From NCBI GenBank assembly GCA_049699715.1, contig JBNAVB010000004.1, positions 1-47,938 of the forward strand: 47,938 nt of DNA, read 5' to 3'. Below are positions 32,952 through 42,023 of the stretch, piece by piece. Below the pieces are notes generated by a model. The model ran no database searches. It was given only the letters and a program-made list of their open reading frames with translations, and was not told where the DNA came from. The position numbers were made by a program, and so were the translations under genes. Source of the stretch: JAVZYK01 sp049699715 (GTDB lineage: Archaea; Nanobdellota; Nanobdellia; Pacearchaeales; UBA284). Position 1 is the first letter of the stretch. Every line of letters begins with the position of its first letter.

Positions 32952-33479
32952 TTACTTGGTTTTTTCAACCTTAACAACCCTAAGTTCGCAAACGGCCAAG
33001 GGATAAATCTTTTTCAAACGTTTCGAAAGTTGCTTCTGCAGAATCCCAGTGATGACGGCATGGAAAATCTTGTCTCTTGTTCTCTCTTCTGCAATCTTTA
33101 TTAAGAAATCCTTAGTTTCATCACGCAAAGCTTTTTTCACGCCCCTATGGACTTTTTTCCTTGTGATTAAAAAAGGCTTCACTCTCAAATTAGTGTCTTT
33201 GGCCTTGACAATAAAGGAATCCTCAACAATGCTTATGTTGTGTCCTATCAATCTCCTTATGTAAGAAGGAAAAATCGTGAAGGAAAAAATTTCCCCGATA
33301 AAATCGTTCTCATGCCTTTTCACAATGAACTTGGCCTCGCAGTTTTTGCCTTTCAAAATTTTTGTTAGGTCCAGTTTTACTACCCTATTAATCAATGAAT
33401 CAGGACTCACAGCGAGCAATGGCACTATACTCTCAAGAACCTCAAGCTTAACATCAAAAAATTTCTTTTTCTCTGCCAT
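32952..33479 (-). CDS. rps3ae: 30S ribosomal protein S3Ae (eS1)
   Basis: 175 residues, shorter than the ~200 of many archaeal eS1 proteins. Core signatures are present: FIVKRHENDFIGEIFSF, SYIRRLIGHNISIVEDSF, RVKPFLITRKKVHRGVKKALR, and the late LSKRLKKIYPLAVCELRVVKVE. The usual N-terminal basic WYxI segment is reduced, so the protein begins almost directly with the core. It lies 3 bases after the L44e stop, in one operon with L44e and GINS15. Confidence 0.94.
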   Translation of the reverse strand: MAEKKKFFDVKLEVLESIVPLLAVSPDSLINRVVKLDLTKILKGKNCEAKFIVKRHENDFIGEIFSFTIFPSYIRRLIGHNISIVEDSFIVKAKDTNLRVKPFLITRKKVHRGVKKALRDETKDFLIKIAEERTRDKIFHAVITGILQKQLSKRLKKIYPLAVCELRVVKVEKTK

Positions 33480-33482
33480 TTT

Positions 33483-33803
33483 TTATTTTTCTTCCTTAAG
33501 CTGACCCCTACTAGAGCGCCTACCATACCTTGCAAGCTTGCTTTTCTTGCAAACCTGGCATGTGTAAATTAAAACTATCTTTTTTGTAGCCTTTGTCTTA
33601 CGCTTCCATTTACCTATAGCTGGCTTGCTACCCCATTTCCCAAGATTGCCCATTCCGACCCCACTCCCTCTTCGCTGAGCTCGTTGTATACTAAATTTTT
33701 TTAATGCGCCTCTTTTGATTATGGGGCTGACTATCCCAACCTTATGTTCTGTATGTTTCTTGCAATATGGACAATATCTTTTTGTCTTCTTTGGAAATTT
33801 CAT
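33483..33803 (-). CDS. rpl44e: 50S ribosomal protein L44e (eL42)
   Basis: 106 residues. The zinc-binding pairs are YCPYCKKHTEHKV at the N-terminus and TCQVCKKS near residue 83. The central KWKRKTKATKKIVLIYTCQVC matches the family, which sits at the E site of the large subunit. In many archaea it pairs with S27e; here S27e is at 11873 and L44e is instead with S3Ae and GINS15. Confidence 0.96.
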   Translation of the reverse strand: MKFPKKTKRYCPYCKKHTEHKVGIVSPIIKRGALKKFSIQRAQRRGSGVGMGNLGKWGSKPAIGKWKRKTKATKKIVLIYTCQVCKKSKLARYGRRSSRGQLKEEK

Positions 33804-33810
33804 TTTTTTT

Positions 33811-33837
33811 CTTTGATTAATTTTTTCAAAGATTTAT
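33811..33837 (-). repeat. AT-rich spacer element, diverged copy
   Basis: On the plus strand CTTTGATTAATTTTTT is followed by CAAAGATTTAT, a shortened relative of the element at 10862 and in the tRNA-Val intron. It lies between the GINS15 stop and the L44e start. Confidence 0.35.
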
Positions 33838-34400
33838 TTTTCCTCTTCTATGAGTGCGGTTTTATTGTCCGCAAGCAATATTTCTGCGATTTCTTTCGGC
33901 AAGTTGGCAACATCACCTTTCTTGAAAGGTCCCAATTCATTGCCATTACTGTCAAGAAACGCGGGTACTTCCTCTTTAAACCTCACGAAGAGATTTTTTA
34001 AATCTTTCTCCTCTCGAATCTCCCCATTCAACACCATCGCAACTTTTTGCTGGTTCTTTTCGAGCTGTTTTACGGCTACGTTGAATAATTCTTGCTCGTG
34101 CTCTAACAAAGATTCAGTGTCTCTTTTGCTCACACCAGTAACGGCCGCAACAAACGCCAAATCAAGGACTTTTCTTTGTCTTATTGCAAGAATTTCCTTA
34201 ATTATGCTCAAGGCATTGTCAAGTTGTTTCCTGGTTATACGTAAAGTATCGGAGAACATGTTTCCTTCTCTCGAGACTATAGCTTTCTTTTCGCTAAGAT
34301 AAGCTGCAACATCTCCAAGAAAATTGTCGGGCATTGTCTGCAGAGCCTCGTTGTATTTCTCTTTCCTCAAAATATCGTAAATCTCTTGATAGGTTATCAT
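33834..34400 (-). CDS. gins15: DNA replication factor GINS, subunit 15 (Gins51)
   Basis: 188 residues. The helical A-domain comes first (residues ~1-125), then a small beta-rich B-domain at the C-terminus (EVPAFLDSNGNELGPFKKGDVANLPKEIAEILL); this A-then-B order marks Gins15/51 rather than Gins23. GINS joins MCM in the archaeal replicative helicase complex. A DHH/RecJ-like protein of the kind that binds GINS is at 12118. Pairing with ribosomal genes L44e and S3Ae in one leftward operon is consistent with housekeeping expression. Confidence 0.87.
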   Translation of the reverse strand: MITYQEIYDILRKEKYNEALQTMPDNFLGDVAAYLSEKKAIVSREGNMFSDTLRITRKQLDNALSIIKEILAIRQRKVLDLAFVAAVTGVSKRDTESLLEHEQELFNVAVKQLEKNQQKVAMVLNGEIREEKDLKNLFVRFKEEVPAFLDSNGNELGPFKKGDVANLPKEIAEILLADNKTALIEEEK

Positions 34401-34482
34401 CTTTCATCTGTTTTTCCCTTAGCTAATTTACAAACAACCTCCAATTTAAAAACTTTTATATAAAAATAAACTATAGACTAGT

Positions 34483-35070
34483 TCAGCATTTCACAGAATA
34501 CTCAAAATAATCATCCCATGGGTTCTCGAGCTTCATCATCTGTTTGATGCTCAGATGCTCGAAATATCTTCTGAAAGGCCTCATGCTGTTGCCATGAGCA
34601 GAAATAGCGACATTTACTTTCTCGCGTTTGATGAATTTGAGCAAATCTTTGATAAAACTTCGCACTCGCTTCTCAACCATCTTGACGCTCTCTCCGCCGG
34701 GAGGCGCCACATCGTAGGAGCGATGGTAAATATCAAACTTTTCTTTGCCGTAACGTTCAATAAATTTCTTGTGGCTCATGCCTTGTAACTTTCCATAGCT
34801 CCTTTCAATCATCCTGTCGTCTTGTATTATCGCGCGACACTCGGGGTGATACCTTAAAACTTCTTTCAGCGTGTCTCTAGAGCGAGACAGCCTTGTCCTG
34901 AAAGCTACATCTATTCTCTTGCCTTTCAGTTTCTTGGCAAGTATTTTAGCATGTTTTATCCCAATTGGACTTAACTTAGAATCTTTCCATCCTGTGAAAA
35001 TCTTTTTTTGATTGTAGTGTGTACCGCCATGCCTGAACAAGTATATCTTGCAAACCTTTCCTCTTTTCAT
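34483..35070 (-). CDS. phosphoglycerate mutase-like histidine phosphatase
   Basis: 195 residues. Catalytic His14 is in LFRHGGTHYNQ. Typical cofactor-dependent phosphoglycerate mutase features follow: FTGWKDSKLSPIG, TRLSRSRDTL, ERSYGKLQG, PPGGESVKMVEKRV and SAHGNSMR with the second His. The length is shorter than GpmA (~230-250), so it could be a 2,3-BPG-dependent mutase or a related phosphatase. It is divergent from ftsY. Confidence 0.9.
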   Translation of the reverse strand: MKRGKVCKIYLFRHGGTHYNQKKIFTGWKDSKLSPIGIKHAKILAKKLKGKRIDVAFRTRLSRSRDTLKEVLRYHPECRAIIQDDRMIERSYGKLQGMSHKKFIERYGKEKFDIYHRSYDVAPPGGESVKMVEKRVRSFIKDLLKFIKREKVNVAISAHGNSMRPFRRYFEHLSIKQMMKLENPWDDYFEYSVKC

Positions 35071-35120
35071 GATTTTTTGAATAAAGCAACATTTATTAAT
35101 ATTTCCCGCATAAAATTTCT

Positions 35121-36260
35121 ATGTTCGGTTTTTTGAAGAAAAAAATCAAGGAATTCATCACGGGAGTGAAAGAAGAAGTAGTCGAAGAAGCAAAGGAAGA
35201 AGAACAAGAACTTAAGCAAGAATTGAAAGAAACAAAGCGAGAGATAGAAGAAGTGAAAGAAGAGATAATGGAGCTTAAGGCCGAAGAGAAAGGAGAGAGA
35301 GACGTTGAAAAAAAGATTGAAGAAAAGAAGGCCGAGCTAGAAGAGCAAGAAGAAGAAAAGGAACTTGAAGAGAAGAAAGAAGGGCTTTTTTCCAAATTAA
35401 AAAAAGTCTTTGCTGTCAAAAAGATTGGTGTTGAAGAGTTTGATGAGTTCTTTAACAAGCTCGAGTTAATCCTAATAGAAAACAATGTTGCCATCGCCGT
35501 TATTGACGCATTACGCGAGAATCTTAAGAAAGAGCTTGTAGGTAAAGAGATAAAAAGAAAAGAATTCGAAACTGAAATTGAAAATGCGCTGAAAAATGCA
35601 ATTTCCTCATTGCTCATTGATTCCTTTAACTTGATTGAAAGAGTCAAAGATGGATTAAAAGAAAAAAGTCCTTATGTTATTGTTTTCTTTGGGATTAATG
35701 GAAGTGGCAAGACTACAACAATAGCGAAAATAGCCTACTTGCTAAAACAAAATAAGATTACGAGTGTCTTGGCAGCTGCTGACACTTTCAGAGCAGCGAG
35801 CATAGAACAACTTGAGAAACATGGCTCAAAGCTCGGAATTGAGGTTATTAAACAAAAATATGGCGCTGATCCTGCCGCTGTCGCATTTGATGCGATTGCT
35901 CATGCCAAGTCAAAAGGGATTGACGTTGTGCTGGTTGACACAGCAGGAAGAATGCATACAAAAAGCGACTTGCTCAGAGAGATGGAAAAAATTGTCCGCG
36001 TCACTAAGCCTTCGCTTAAGATTTTTGTAGGCGAGGCGATTACTGGCAATGACGCAGTAGAACAAGCCAAAGCTTTCAATGATGCTATCGGCATCGATGC
36101 CGTAATTCTCACTAAGGCTGATGTGGATGAAAAAGGGGGTGCAACTATCTCAATAAGCCACGTTACTAATAAGCCAATATTGTTCTTGGGGATAGGGCAA
36201 GAATATGGCGCCTTAAAACCTTTTGACAAGAAACAGATTATCCAAACAATATTTTCTTAA
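35121..36260 (+). CDS. ftsY: signal recognition particle receptor FtsY
   Basis: 379 residues. Residues ~5-90 are an acidic coiled coil of Glu and Lys, typical of the membrane-contact A-domain. The NG GTPase domain has FFGINGSGKTTTIAKIA near 191, AADTFRAASIEQL near 215, VDTAGRMHT near 272, TKAD near 331 and GIGQEYGALKPFD near 362. With SRP54 (39272) it directs ribosomes to the membrane. Its stop codon overlaps the stop of the convergent ABC ATPase gene. Confidence 0.96.
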   Translation: MFGFLKKKIKEFITGVKEEVVEEAKEEEQELKQELKETKREIEEVKEEIMELKAEEKGERDVEKKIEEKKAELEEQEEEKELEEKKEGLFSKLKKVFAVKKIGVEEFDEFFNKLELILIENNVAIAVIDALRENLKKELVGKEIKRKEFETEIENALKNAISSLLIDSFNLIERVKDGLKEKSPYVIVFFGINGSGKTTTIAKIAYLLKQNKITSVLAAADTFRAASIEQLEKHGSKLGIEVIKQKYGADPAAVAFDAIAHAKSKGIDVVLVDTAGRMHTKSDLLREMEKIVRVTKPSLKIFVGEAITGNDAVEQAKAFNDAIGIDAVILTKADVDEKGGATISISHVTNKPILFLGIGQEYGALKPFDKKQIIQTIFS

Positions 36261-36991
36261 AGCAATTTTTTCTTGAAACCGTCAGCATATTCCACCTTGC
36301 CATCTCGGATCCTTATCACATGATCTGCATGCTCTGCGATATCAATATCGTGAGTAATAACAACAATCGTGGCTTTTTTCTTCAATGAAACAAGTAATCT
36401 CATTATTTCGTGTCCAGAACGTGTGTCAAGATTACCTGTAGGCTCGTCTGCCATTATAAATACGGGATCATTTATTAAGGCTCTAGCTATCGCGACTCGT
36501 TGTTGTTCGCCACCGCTCAGCTGATTAGGGTAGTGATATGCCCTTGCTTCTAATCCTACAAGTTTCAACAATTTCAAGGCCTTTTCTCTTCTTTCCTTTT
36601 CTGGCCTGTTGGCTATAATCTCGGGAAGTTCAACATTCTCCACAGCAGTTAGCAACGGATGCAGGTTAAAAAACTGAAAAATAAACCCTATTTTCTTATT
36701 TCTTAAGCTCGCTAACTCTTCATCGCTAAGTTTTGACGTGTCAATATTATCAATATAAACCATGCCGCTCGTCGGCTTATCTAAACATCCTATTAGATGT
36801 AACAAAGTGCTTTTACCAGAACCACTTGGTCCCATGATGCCAGTTACCTCATTCTTTGGAATCGAGAAAGTCATCCCATCCACTGCCCTTACCTTTTCAC
36901 CGCCTCCGCTATAGATTTTCGTCAGATTTTTCACTTCCAATGCTATCTCTTTTACCTTTCCTGTACTTTCTGTTTTCCTCTTCTCTTCCAT
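36257..36991 (-). CDS. ABC transporter ATP-binding protein, MacB/LolD type
   Basis: 244 residues. Walker A is GPSGSGKST (54-62), Q-loop FIFQFFNLHPLLTAVENVELP, signature LSGGEQQRVA (158-167), Walker B VFIMADEP (177-184), and the switch His in ITHD. The phrase QFFNLHPLLTAVENV is typical of the MacB/LolD/FtsE branch that works with FtsX-like permeases. It is the third gene of the operon 39190-36257, after its permease. Confidence 0.95.
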   Translation of the reverse strand: MEEKRKTESTGKVKEIALEVKNLTKIYSGGGEKVRAVDGMTFSIPKNEVTGIMGPSGSGKSTLLHLIGCLDKPTSGMVYIDNIDTSKLSDEELASLRNKKIGFIFQFFNLHPLLTAVENVELPEIIANRPEKERREKALKLLKLVGLEARAYHYPNQLSGGEQQRVAIARALINDPVFIMADEPTGNLDTRSGHEIMRLLVSLKKKATIVVITHDIDIAEHADHVIRIRDGKVEYADGFKKKLL

Positions 36992-37056
36992 TTTATCTTT
37001 TTCTATCCGTTTTCTTTTTTGTTTTTAGTTTATATTGATAAAACCTTTTAAAGATT

Positions 37057-38292
37057 TTATTCATATCTCAAAGCCTCAACTGGCTCAAGTTTTGCTGCGC
37101 GTCTAGCAGGGAAAATTCCAGAAACTATCCCTATTACAGTTGAAAACACCAGCGAGAAGATTATTAGTGCTGGGCTTATAGAAACCATCGCCCCACTGAG
37201 TCTTGAGCCAGCTAGGAAAATCGAAGCGACTAGCCCTATAGCGCCAGAAATTACAAATCCAACAAGCAGCCCTATAATTCCGCCAACCAATCCAATGAAT
37301 GCTGATTCAACAAGAAACAAACTCATGACATCTTTGTTATTCATTCCTAAAGCTTTTAAGATTCCTATCTGCCTTGTCCTTTCTGTGACAGAAGTGAACA
37401 TAGTGTTAGCGATCCCGACAGCGCCTACAAGTAAAGAGATAGCAGCAATGCCATAAACAAACAAGTTAATTGTGCCAATAATATTTAACACAGTAGCAGT
37501 AATCATTTTGGGAGTATAAACAGTAAAATCAATATTTTCTTCTGTGACGTGTCGCGTTACCATTAATTTTTCTTTGATCTTTTCTGCGATTTCATCAGTC
37601 CTTTCTGGCTCTACTCGCACTTCAAAAGCATAATAGTTATCAACTCCGAAACCACCAGAATAAGGCTCTGAATCTTCTAAAGAAAGAAAAATTGACTTAT
37701 CTTCGCTTGCGCCGCCCATCCCCCCAATTTCTTTCATTATCCCTATGACCTTAAACCTCTTATTCTCAACTTTGATCTGCGAACCGACAGAAACTTCCTT
37801 GTCAAAAATTTCTTTGGCTGCTCTGTAGCCTAGCACCGCCACGCCCCTATCGCCTTTAGAAAGAAACCTTCCTTCCTCCATAGCCACACTTGCCTCCCTC
37901 ACCTTAATCCAATTCTCGTCTGTTCCTACAAGATATAACTTTTTCGTTTCACCAAAATATTCTACAGTGACAAAACCTACAGCATTAGGAGCAGCATACA
38001 AAACTCCCTCTACAGATTTAATATTTTTAAGGTCTTTTTCTGTTAGCTCTCCTGGTTCTTTCGCGCCGGGAAAGAGTCCTCCTTCGAATGCGCTTCCTGC
38101 CATGATATAAACTTGATCGCCGCCCAGCGCGCCAAGCTGCGACGAGATAACTTCTTGCATGCCCTGTCCGACAGAGACTATCGCAACTATTGCCGCGACC
38201 CCTATTACAACTCCAATAACAGTAAGCCAGCTTCTCAAGCCTCTTGTCGTAAGATTATTTAAGGCAAATTTCAGCGAATCTTTGAATTTCAT
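37057..38292 (-). CDS. ABC transporter permease, MacB/FtsX family
   Basis: 411 residues from the ATG at 38292, 7 bases after the upstream gene ends; an earlier in-frame start would overlap that gene. One N-terminal helix (~18-42, LTVIGVVIGVAAIVAIVSVGQG) precedes an extracytoplasmic MacB_PCD domain (~45-270). Three C-terminal helices carry the FtsX core (TSVTERTRQIGILKALG, the loop that contacts the ATPase). MacB transporters move substrates from the outer face by mechanical force rather than pumping across. Confidence 0.94.
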   Translation of the reverse strand: MKFKDSLKFALNNLTTRGLRSWLTVIGVVIGVAAIVAIVSVGQGMQEVISSQLGALGGDQVYIMAGSAFEGGLFPGAKEPGELTEKDLKNIKSVEGVLYAAPNAVGFVTVEYFGETKKLYLVGTDENWIKVREASVAMEEGRFLSKGDRGVAVLGYRAAKEIFDKEVSVGSQIKVENKRFKVIGIMKEIGGMGGASEDKSIFLSLEDSEPYSGGFGVDNYYAFEVRVEPERTDEIAEKIKEKLMVTRHVTEENIDFTVYTPKMITATVLNIIGTINLFVYGIAAISLLVGAVGIANTMFTSVTERTRQIGILKALGMNNKDVMSLFLVESAFIGLVGGIIGLLVGFVISGAIGLVASIFLAGSRLSGAMVSISPALIIFSLVFSTVIGIVSGIFPARRAAKLEPVEALRYE

Positions 38293-38299
38293 TTTCGAG

Positions 38300-39190
38300 T
38301 TATTTTCTTTTCTTTCTGAGAATTCTGAACAATACAATAATTATTGCGATTCCTACAACCCCTATGCCTATATATATTAACGCTCTGTTGTTCACGCCCG
38401 CTTCTTTGGCCGCAGTCTTATAACTATAAGTCGAGGCTTTGAACAAAACCGCCTTATCAATCTCGCGCCTAATCCCAATGGAATCAGTGTAGCTTATATG
38501 CACAACGATTAATGCATCTTCCTTGGGTACAACTTTAAAGGAAGAGACAGTATAATCATTTGTCTCGATTCCTCCGACAATCTCTTTGTTCGAACCTATA
38601 ACCTCAATAGAGCTTTGTTCTGGCAAGCTTATTGTCACAGAATTAGCGTTTTGTTTTCCTGTGTTAGAAATCGCAATTGAAAGAGTCCCAGTGACTGGCG
38701 AATAGTCTTGGATTGCAACATCAAAATCTGTTATTGTATCTTCGACTGTAACATTATATTCTCTTGTGACATAATTTATCCACTGGCCGTTTGTGTCGTA
38801 AACATACCTTATCTTTATTGGATTTTCACCATCCACTGCATCTTTGTCGACTCTCACCTTATACTTTACAAACACTGCTTTCTTTCCGTATTGCGCGAGC
38901 GTCAATGAGCCAACCTTTTTTACTGCATTGATTCCAGCGTCTAGAGAGAACGGATATTCTGGCAGCAGTTCTACAAGAACGTCATGAACATCAACACCGC
39001 CCTTGTTCTCAATCTTGAAGACTAATTCAACATAATTATTTGGCCCAGCAGGATAAGGATCTTGATTTAACAGCAAGATATCGACTGCAGCATGTCTCTC
39101 AATGTTCGCTTTCACTTCGCCCATACTCGCAAGTGAAAATAAGAAAATCCCGATGAATAATACAAACAAAAACAACCTCATTTTTATCAT
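38300..39190 (-). CDS. secreted membrane-anchored COG1361-like protein
   Basis: 296 residues. Signal peptide ~1-28, then beta-sandwich domains with CARDB/NEW3 phrases (NNYVELVFKIENKGGVDVHDV, GTLSIAISNTGKQNANSV). A single C-terminal helix (LIYIGIGVVGIAIIIVLFRIL) and a basic anchor end it. It is the first gene of the operon with the MacB permease and ATPase. In bacteria a MacA adaptor fills this place; in archaea COG1361 proteins often do. An adaptor or substrate-binding role is inferred from context. Confidence 0.85.
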   Translation of the reverse strand: MIKMRLFLFVLFIGIFLFSLASMGEVKANIERHAAVDILLLNQDPYPAGPNNYVELVFKIENKGGVDVHDVLVELLPEYPFSLDAGINAVKKVGSLTLAQYGKKAVFVKYKVRVDKDAVDGENPIKIRYVYDTNGQWINYVTREYNVTVEDTITDFDVAIQDYSPVTGTLSIAISNTGKQNANSVTISLPEQSSIEVIGSNKEIVGGIETNDYTVSSFKVVPKEDALIVVHISYTDSIGIRREIDKAVLFKASTYSYKTAAKEAGVNNRALIYIGIGVVGIAIIIVLFRILRKKRK

Positions 39191-39203
39191 GAAGTTTTTA
39201 ACA

Positions 39204-39233
39204 ACATTTATATTTATAAACCTTTATAAATTA
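39204..39233. promoter_or_regulatory. overlapping divergent TATA boxes (ABC operon and srp54)
   Basis: The run ATTTATATTTATAAACCTTTATAAATT has two TTTATAAA blocks. One at 39223-39233 suits srp54 (ATG at 39272), and both can serve the leftward operon starting at 39190. Confidence 0.5.
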
Positions 39234-39271
39234 GCGTAACTTTTTTAGGAACATAGAAAAAGTGCAAGAAA

Positions 39272-40648
39272 ATGTTAGATAAACTAGGTGAGACACTGAA
39301 AAAAGCGCTGAACAAGATAGCCGGAGCTGTCTTCATAGATAAGAAAGTCATTGATGAAATATGCCGCGAGTTACAGCGCTCTCTTCTCGAAGCAGACGTT
39401 GACACAAAAATCGCCCAAAGGTTAATAGAAAAAATAAAGAAGAAAGCCGATGAGAACATCAAGGGCTTGGAGAAAAAAGAACAGCTGATAAAGCTGATTC
39501 ACGATGAACTCGTAGAGATTATCGGCAAGGAAGAGCACGAGCTTGCTATAGACAAGAAAAAGAAACCGTTTAAGATAATGCTTCTTGGCTTGTATGGCTG
39601 TGGCAAGACGACAACTGCCGCTAAACTCGGATTTTATTACAGCAAAAGAGGCATGAAAACTTGTCTTGTTGGATTAGATGTTCATAGACCTGCTGGTCCT
39701 GAGCAACTCGAGCAGCTCGCGCTCAAAGCCAAGCTTCCTTATTTCATTGACAAAGAAGAAAAGAGCGCTGGTGCAATCTGGAGAAAGTTTGAGAGCAAGA
39801 TAAAACAGCACGATCTCGTTATCATAGACACTGCAGGCCGCGATGTTCTAAGTTCCTCGCTGATTCATGAGATCAATTCTCTTTACAAAGAAATCCAGCC
39901 AGAAGTCGTGATATTGACAATGGCCGCTGACATTGGTAAGGCAGCTTCGAGCCAGGCGCAAGGATTCAGGAAAGCTTGTCCTGTGAACGGCGTGATTGTC
40001 ACAAGACTCGACGGGACAGCAAAAGGCGGCGGTGCGCTAGTCTCGTGCGCTGAAACAAACTCCCATGTTTTGTTTGTTGGCACAGGCGAAAAGCTTCAAG
40101 ACATTGAAACCTTTGATCCATCAAGTTTTGTTTCAAGGCTTCTAGGAATGGGAGACATTCGCTCTTTGCTCGAGAAAGCAAAGCTCGCGATAGAGGAAAA
40201 GGAACAGAAAAAAATGCAGGCAAGACTTGAAGAAGGAAAGTTCACTTTAAATGATTTATATAACCAAATAAAAGCAATGCAGAGCATGGGACCTTTAGAT
40301 AAGATAGCAGAAATGATTCCGGGATTGGGCTCGGTAAAAACAAAAATGCCTGATATTTTTAATGTTCAGGAAGCGAAGATGAAACGTTGGAAATTTGCGA
40401 TAGACTCTATGACTCCGAGCGAACGCGAGAATCCCGAGATATTAAACTCAGGCCGCATAGCCAGAATCTCGAAAGGAAGTAACGTTCCAACTAACGAGAT
40501 TCGCGAGCTGATAAAACAACACAAGATGATGAAAGAGCTCATCACAAGCTCACAAGCAAGGGGCATGTCAGGATTAGCTTCAGGAAAGATAGACAAAAAA
40601 ACTCTGCAAAAACTTGCAAGGAGATTCGGCAGAGGAATGAGAATCTGA
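39272..40648 (+). CDS. srp54: signal recognition particle protein SRP54
   Basis: 458 residues, normal size. The N-domain helices come first. The GTPase has GLYGCGKTTT (~106-115; the usual GLQGSGKTTT has Tyr and Cys changes), DVHRPAGPEQL, DTAGRD near 187, TRLDGTAKGGGALV and GTGEKLQDIETFD. The C-terminal M-domain (~305-455) binds signal peptides and 7S RNA, with MTPSERENPEILNSGRIARISKGS as its conserved RNA-contact block. It ends in a short basic tail. Partner FtsY is 3 kb upstream. Confidence 0.97.
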   Translation: MLDKLGETLKKALNKIAGAVFIDKKVIDEICRELQRSLLEADVDTKIAQRLIEKIKKKADENIKGLEKKEQLIKLIHDELVEIIGKEEHELAIDKKKKPFKIMLLGLYGCGKTTTAAKLGFYYSKRGMKTCLVGLDVHRPAGPEQLEQLALKAKLPYFIDKEEKSAGAIWRKFESKIKQHDLVIIDTAGRDVLSSSLIHEINSLYKEIQPEVVILTMAADIGKAASSQAQGFRKACPVNGVIVTRLDGTAKGGGALVSCAETNSHVLFVGTGEKLQDIETFDPSSFVSRLLGMGDIRSLLEKAKLAIEEKEQKKMQARLEEGKFTLNDLYNQIKAMQSMGPLDKIAEMIPGLGSVKTKMPDIFNVQEAKMKRWKFAIDSMTPSERENPEILNSGRIARISKGSNVPTNEIRELIKQHKMMKELITSSQARGMSGLASGKIDKKTLQKLARRFGRGMRI

Positions 40649-40727
40649 TTGTGGTTTGGTAATCAGATGATTTCTAGGATTTAAACAGGCAGTTATAATT
40701 CTTTTGTCTTGCTCCTATTCCCTATTT

Positions 40728-41210
40728 TTATTTCCTTGTCAAAAGCCATGCCGCGAATACCGTCAGGCCTATAAGGACCACTATACCTAATATTTGAGGC
40801 TGTAGCAAGAATGCTTTTGGCTCTCCGAAATATTTGTTGATGACATCCGCGAAAACATATATTGCAGAAACCACGAAAATGACTATTAGAACTATAACCA
40901 AGAACCACGCGAAACCCGGCTTGAAAACTTTTTCTAAAGGCTCTTTGCCCATCAAACCAAGAACAAGTCCGATGAAGAGCAACGAGACAATGAACGCTGC
41001 AAACCACGGAGTTACTATACTAATATATTTGACTGCGTTTGCTGAGACAAGGAATATTATTGCTAATGCAAAACTAACAAATATATGAACAAATCGGTTT
41101 TTGCCGAGCAGCTCTGTCTTGCCAAGCAAAGCATAAGTCACAGTAAAAACAAGCAAAAACCCAAATACCGGCACAAACGTTGCAATTCCGCTCAAATCAA
41201 TTTCCACCAT
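40728..41210 (-). CDS. small four-helix membrane protein, member 1 of a local family
   Basis: 160 residues with about four membrane helices (~12-30, ~42-65, ~68-85, ~105-128) and one near the end. The block FGFLLVFTVTYALLGKTELLG corresponds to the LLVFVVVFAILEKT block in the proteins at 41299 and 42024. No enzymatic motif. The three genes probably arose by duplication and lie close to pilus genes. Confidence 0.8.
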   Translation of the reverse strand: MVEIDLSGIATFVPVFGFLLVFTVTYALLGKTELLGKNRFVHIFVSFALAIIFLVSANAVKYISIVTPWFAAFIVSLLFIGLVLGLMGKEPLEKVFKPGFAWFLVIVLIVIFVVSAIYVFADVINKYFGEPKAFLLQPQILGIVVLIGLTVFAAWLLTRK

Positions 41211-41298
41211 TTTTTTGTTTTGTTTTTGTTTTGTTTATATTGTTATATAATTTAATCCACTCCGGGAGTTACCCTAAATAAATCTTTTTAAGTCCATC

Positions 41299-41823
41299 CT
41301 ACTCTTTTTTCTCATTTTTCACGCTAACCAAAAGGAACACAACCACACCGACAACAATTAGCAAGAGTATTAACGAAGCGGCATTTTGTTGCATCCAATA
41401 CCACACATTAGACCCTAAAGCATAATTAAAGAATCCTGCTTTGGCAAGAACTATCAATAATAAAACAAGTCCGCCAATCCCAAACACCCAGTTCCATGTA
41501 TCTTTGCCAGGCTCTAGCGAGACTCCGAGTAACACTATCATCACCAGTAGAATCGCGATTCCTATTGCTAAGTTTGAGAATAAGTACATAAAAAACACGG
41601 AAACATAGGGGTTTGTCACAGCGAAAAACGCCAAGACAAGTGCTATTATAAGGTTAACCCCCCTATTATTAAAAATACTAATTTTTTCTAGAATTGCAAA
41701 AACCAAAACAAACACTAACAGCAGTGGAAGCAATACATCAAAAACTCCAAAACTTGCCCATTGTTCTAGTACATCCCTAAAAGCGCTCATTCCAAAACCA
41801 TAATATCCATACCCATCAACCAT
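41299..41823 (-). CDS. small four-helix membrane protein, member 2
   Basis: 174 residues. A Gly/Tyr-rich start (MVDGYGYYGFGM) and an amphipathic stretch precede the family block LLPLLLVFVLVFAILEKISIF (~31-51). Helices continue at ~57-75, ~80-100, ~110-130 and ~145-167. It has its own TATA box (41871-41888). Function unknown; relationship with the neighbours at 40728 and 42024 is visible by eye. Confidence 0.8.
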   Translation of the reverse strand: MVDGYGYYGFGMSAFRDVLEQWASFGVFDVLLPLLLVFVLVFAILEKISIFNNRGVNLIIALVLAFFAVTNPYVSVFFMYLFSNLAIGIAILLVMIVLLGVSLEPGKDTWNWVFGIGGLVLLLIVLAKAGFFNYALGSNVWYWMQQNAASLILLLIVVGVVVFLLVSVKNEKKE

Positions 41824-41870
41824 TTTGTTTTGTCCTCTTTCTTATTTTATCTTATATCACTAAACAAAAC

Positions 41871-41888
41871 CCCTTTTATATATTTTTC
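41871..41888 (-). promoter_or_regulatory. BRE/TATA promoter for member 2
   Basis: Leftward GAAAAATATATAAAAGGGG lies ~50-65 bases before the ATG at 41823. It combines an A-rich BRE-like start with an uninterrupted TATA box. Confidence 0.6.
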
Positions 41889-42020
41889 TTTTCTCTCCTT
41901 CCTCTTTTCTTCTCCTCTTCCTCTTTTCTTTTCCTCTTTTTTTCTTTTTTCTTTATTTCTTTTTTATTTTACTTATTTTTTGTTATTTATTTGTTTGTTA
42001 TTATTATTTTCTTTTCTTGC
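41885..42020. repeat. polypyrimidine/polypurine low-complexity tract
   Basis: The plus strand is almost only C and T from 41885 to 41945 and then T-rich to 42020, with irregular TTTTCTTTTCCTCTT units. It fills the gap between the genes at 42024 and 41823. No gene is seen in it. Confidence 0.7.
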
Positions 42021-42023
42021 CAA

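Noticed and set aside
35096..35647. 183-residue minus-strand ORF rich in Ser and Phe
   Set aside because: It mirrors the Glu/Lys coiled-coil codons of FtsY on the other strand.
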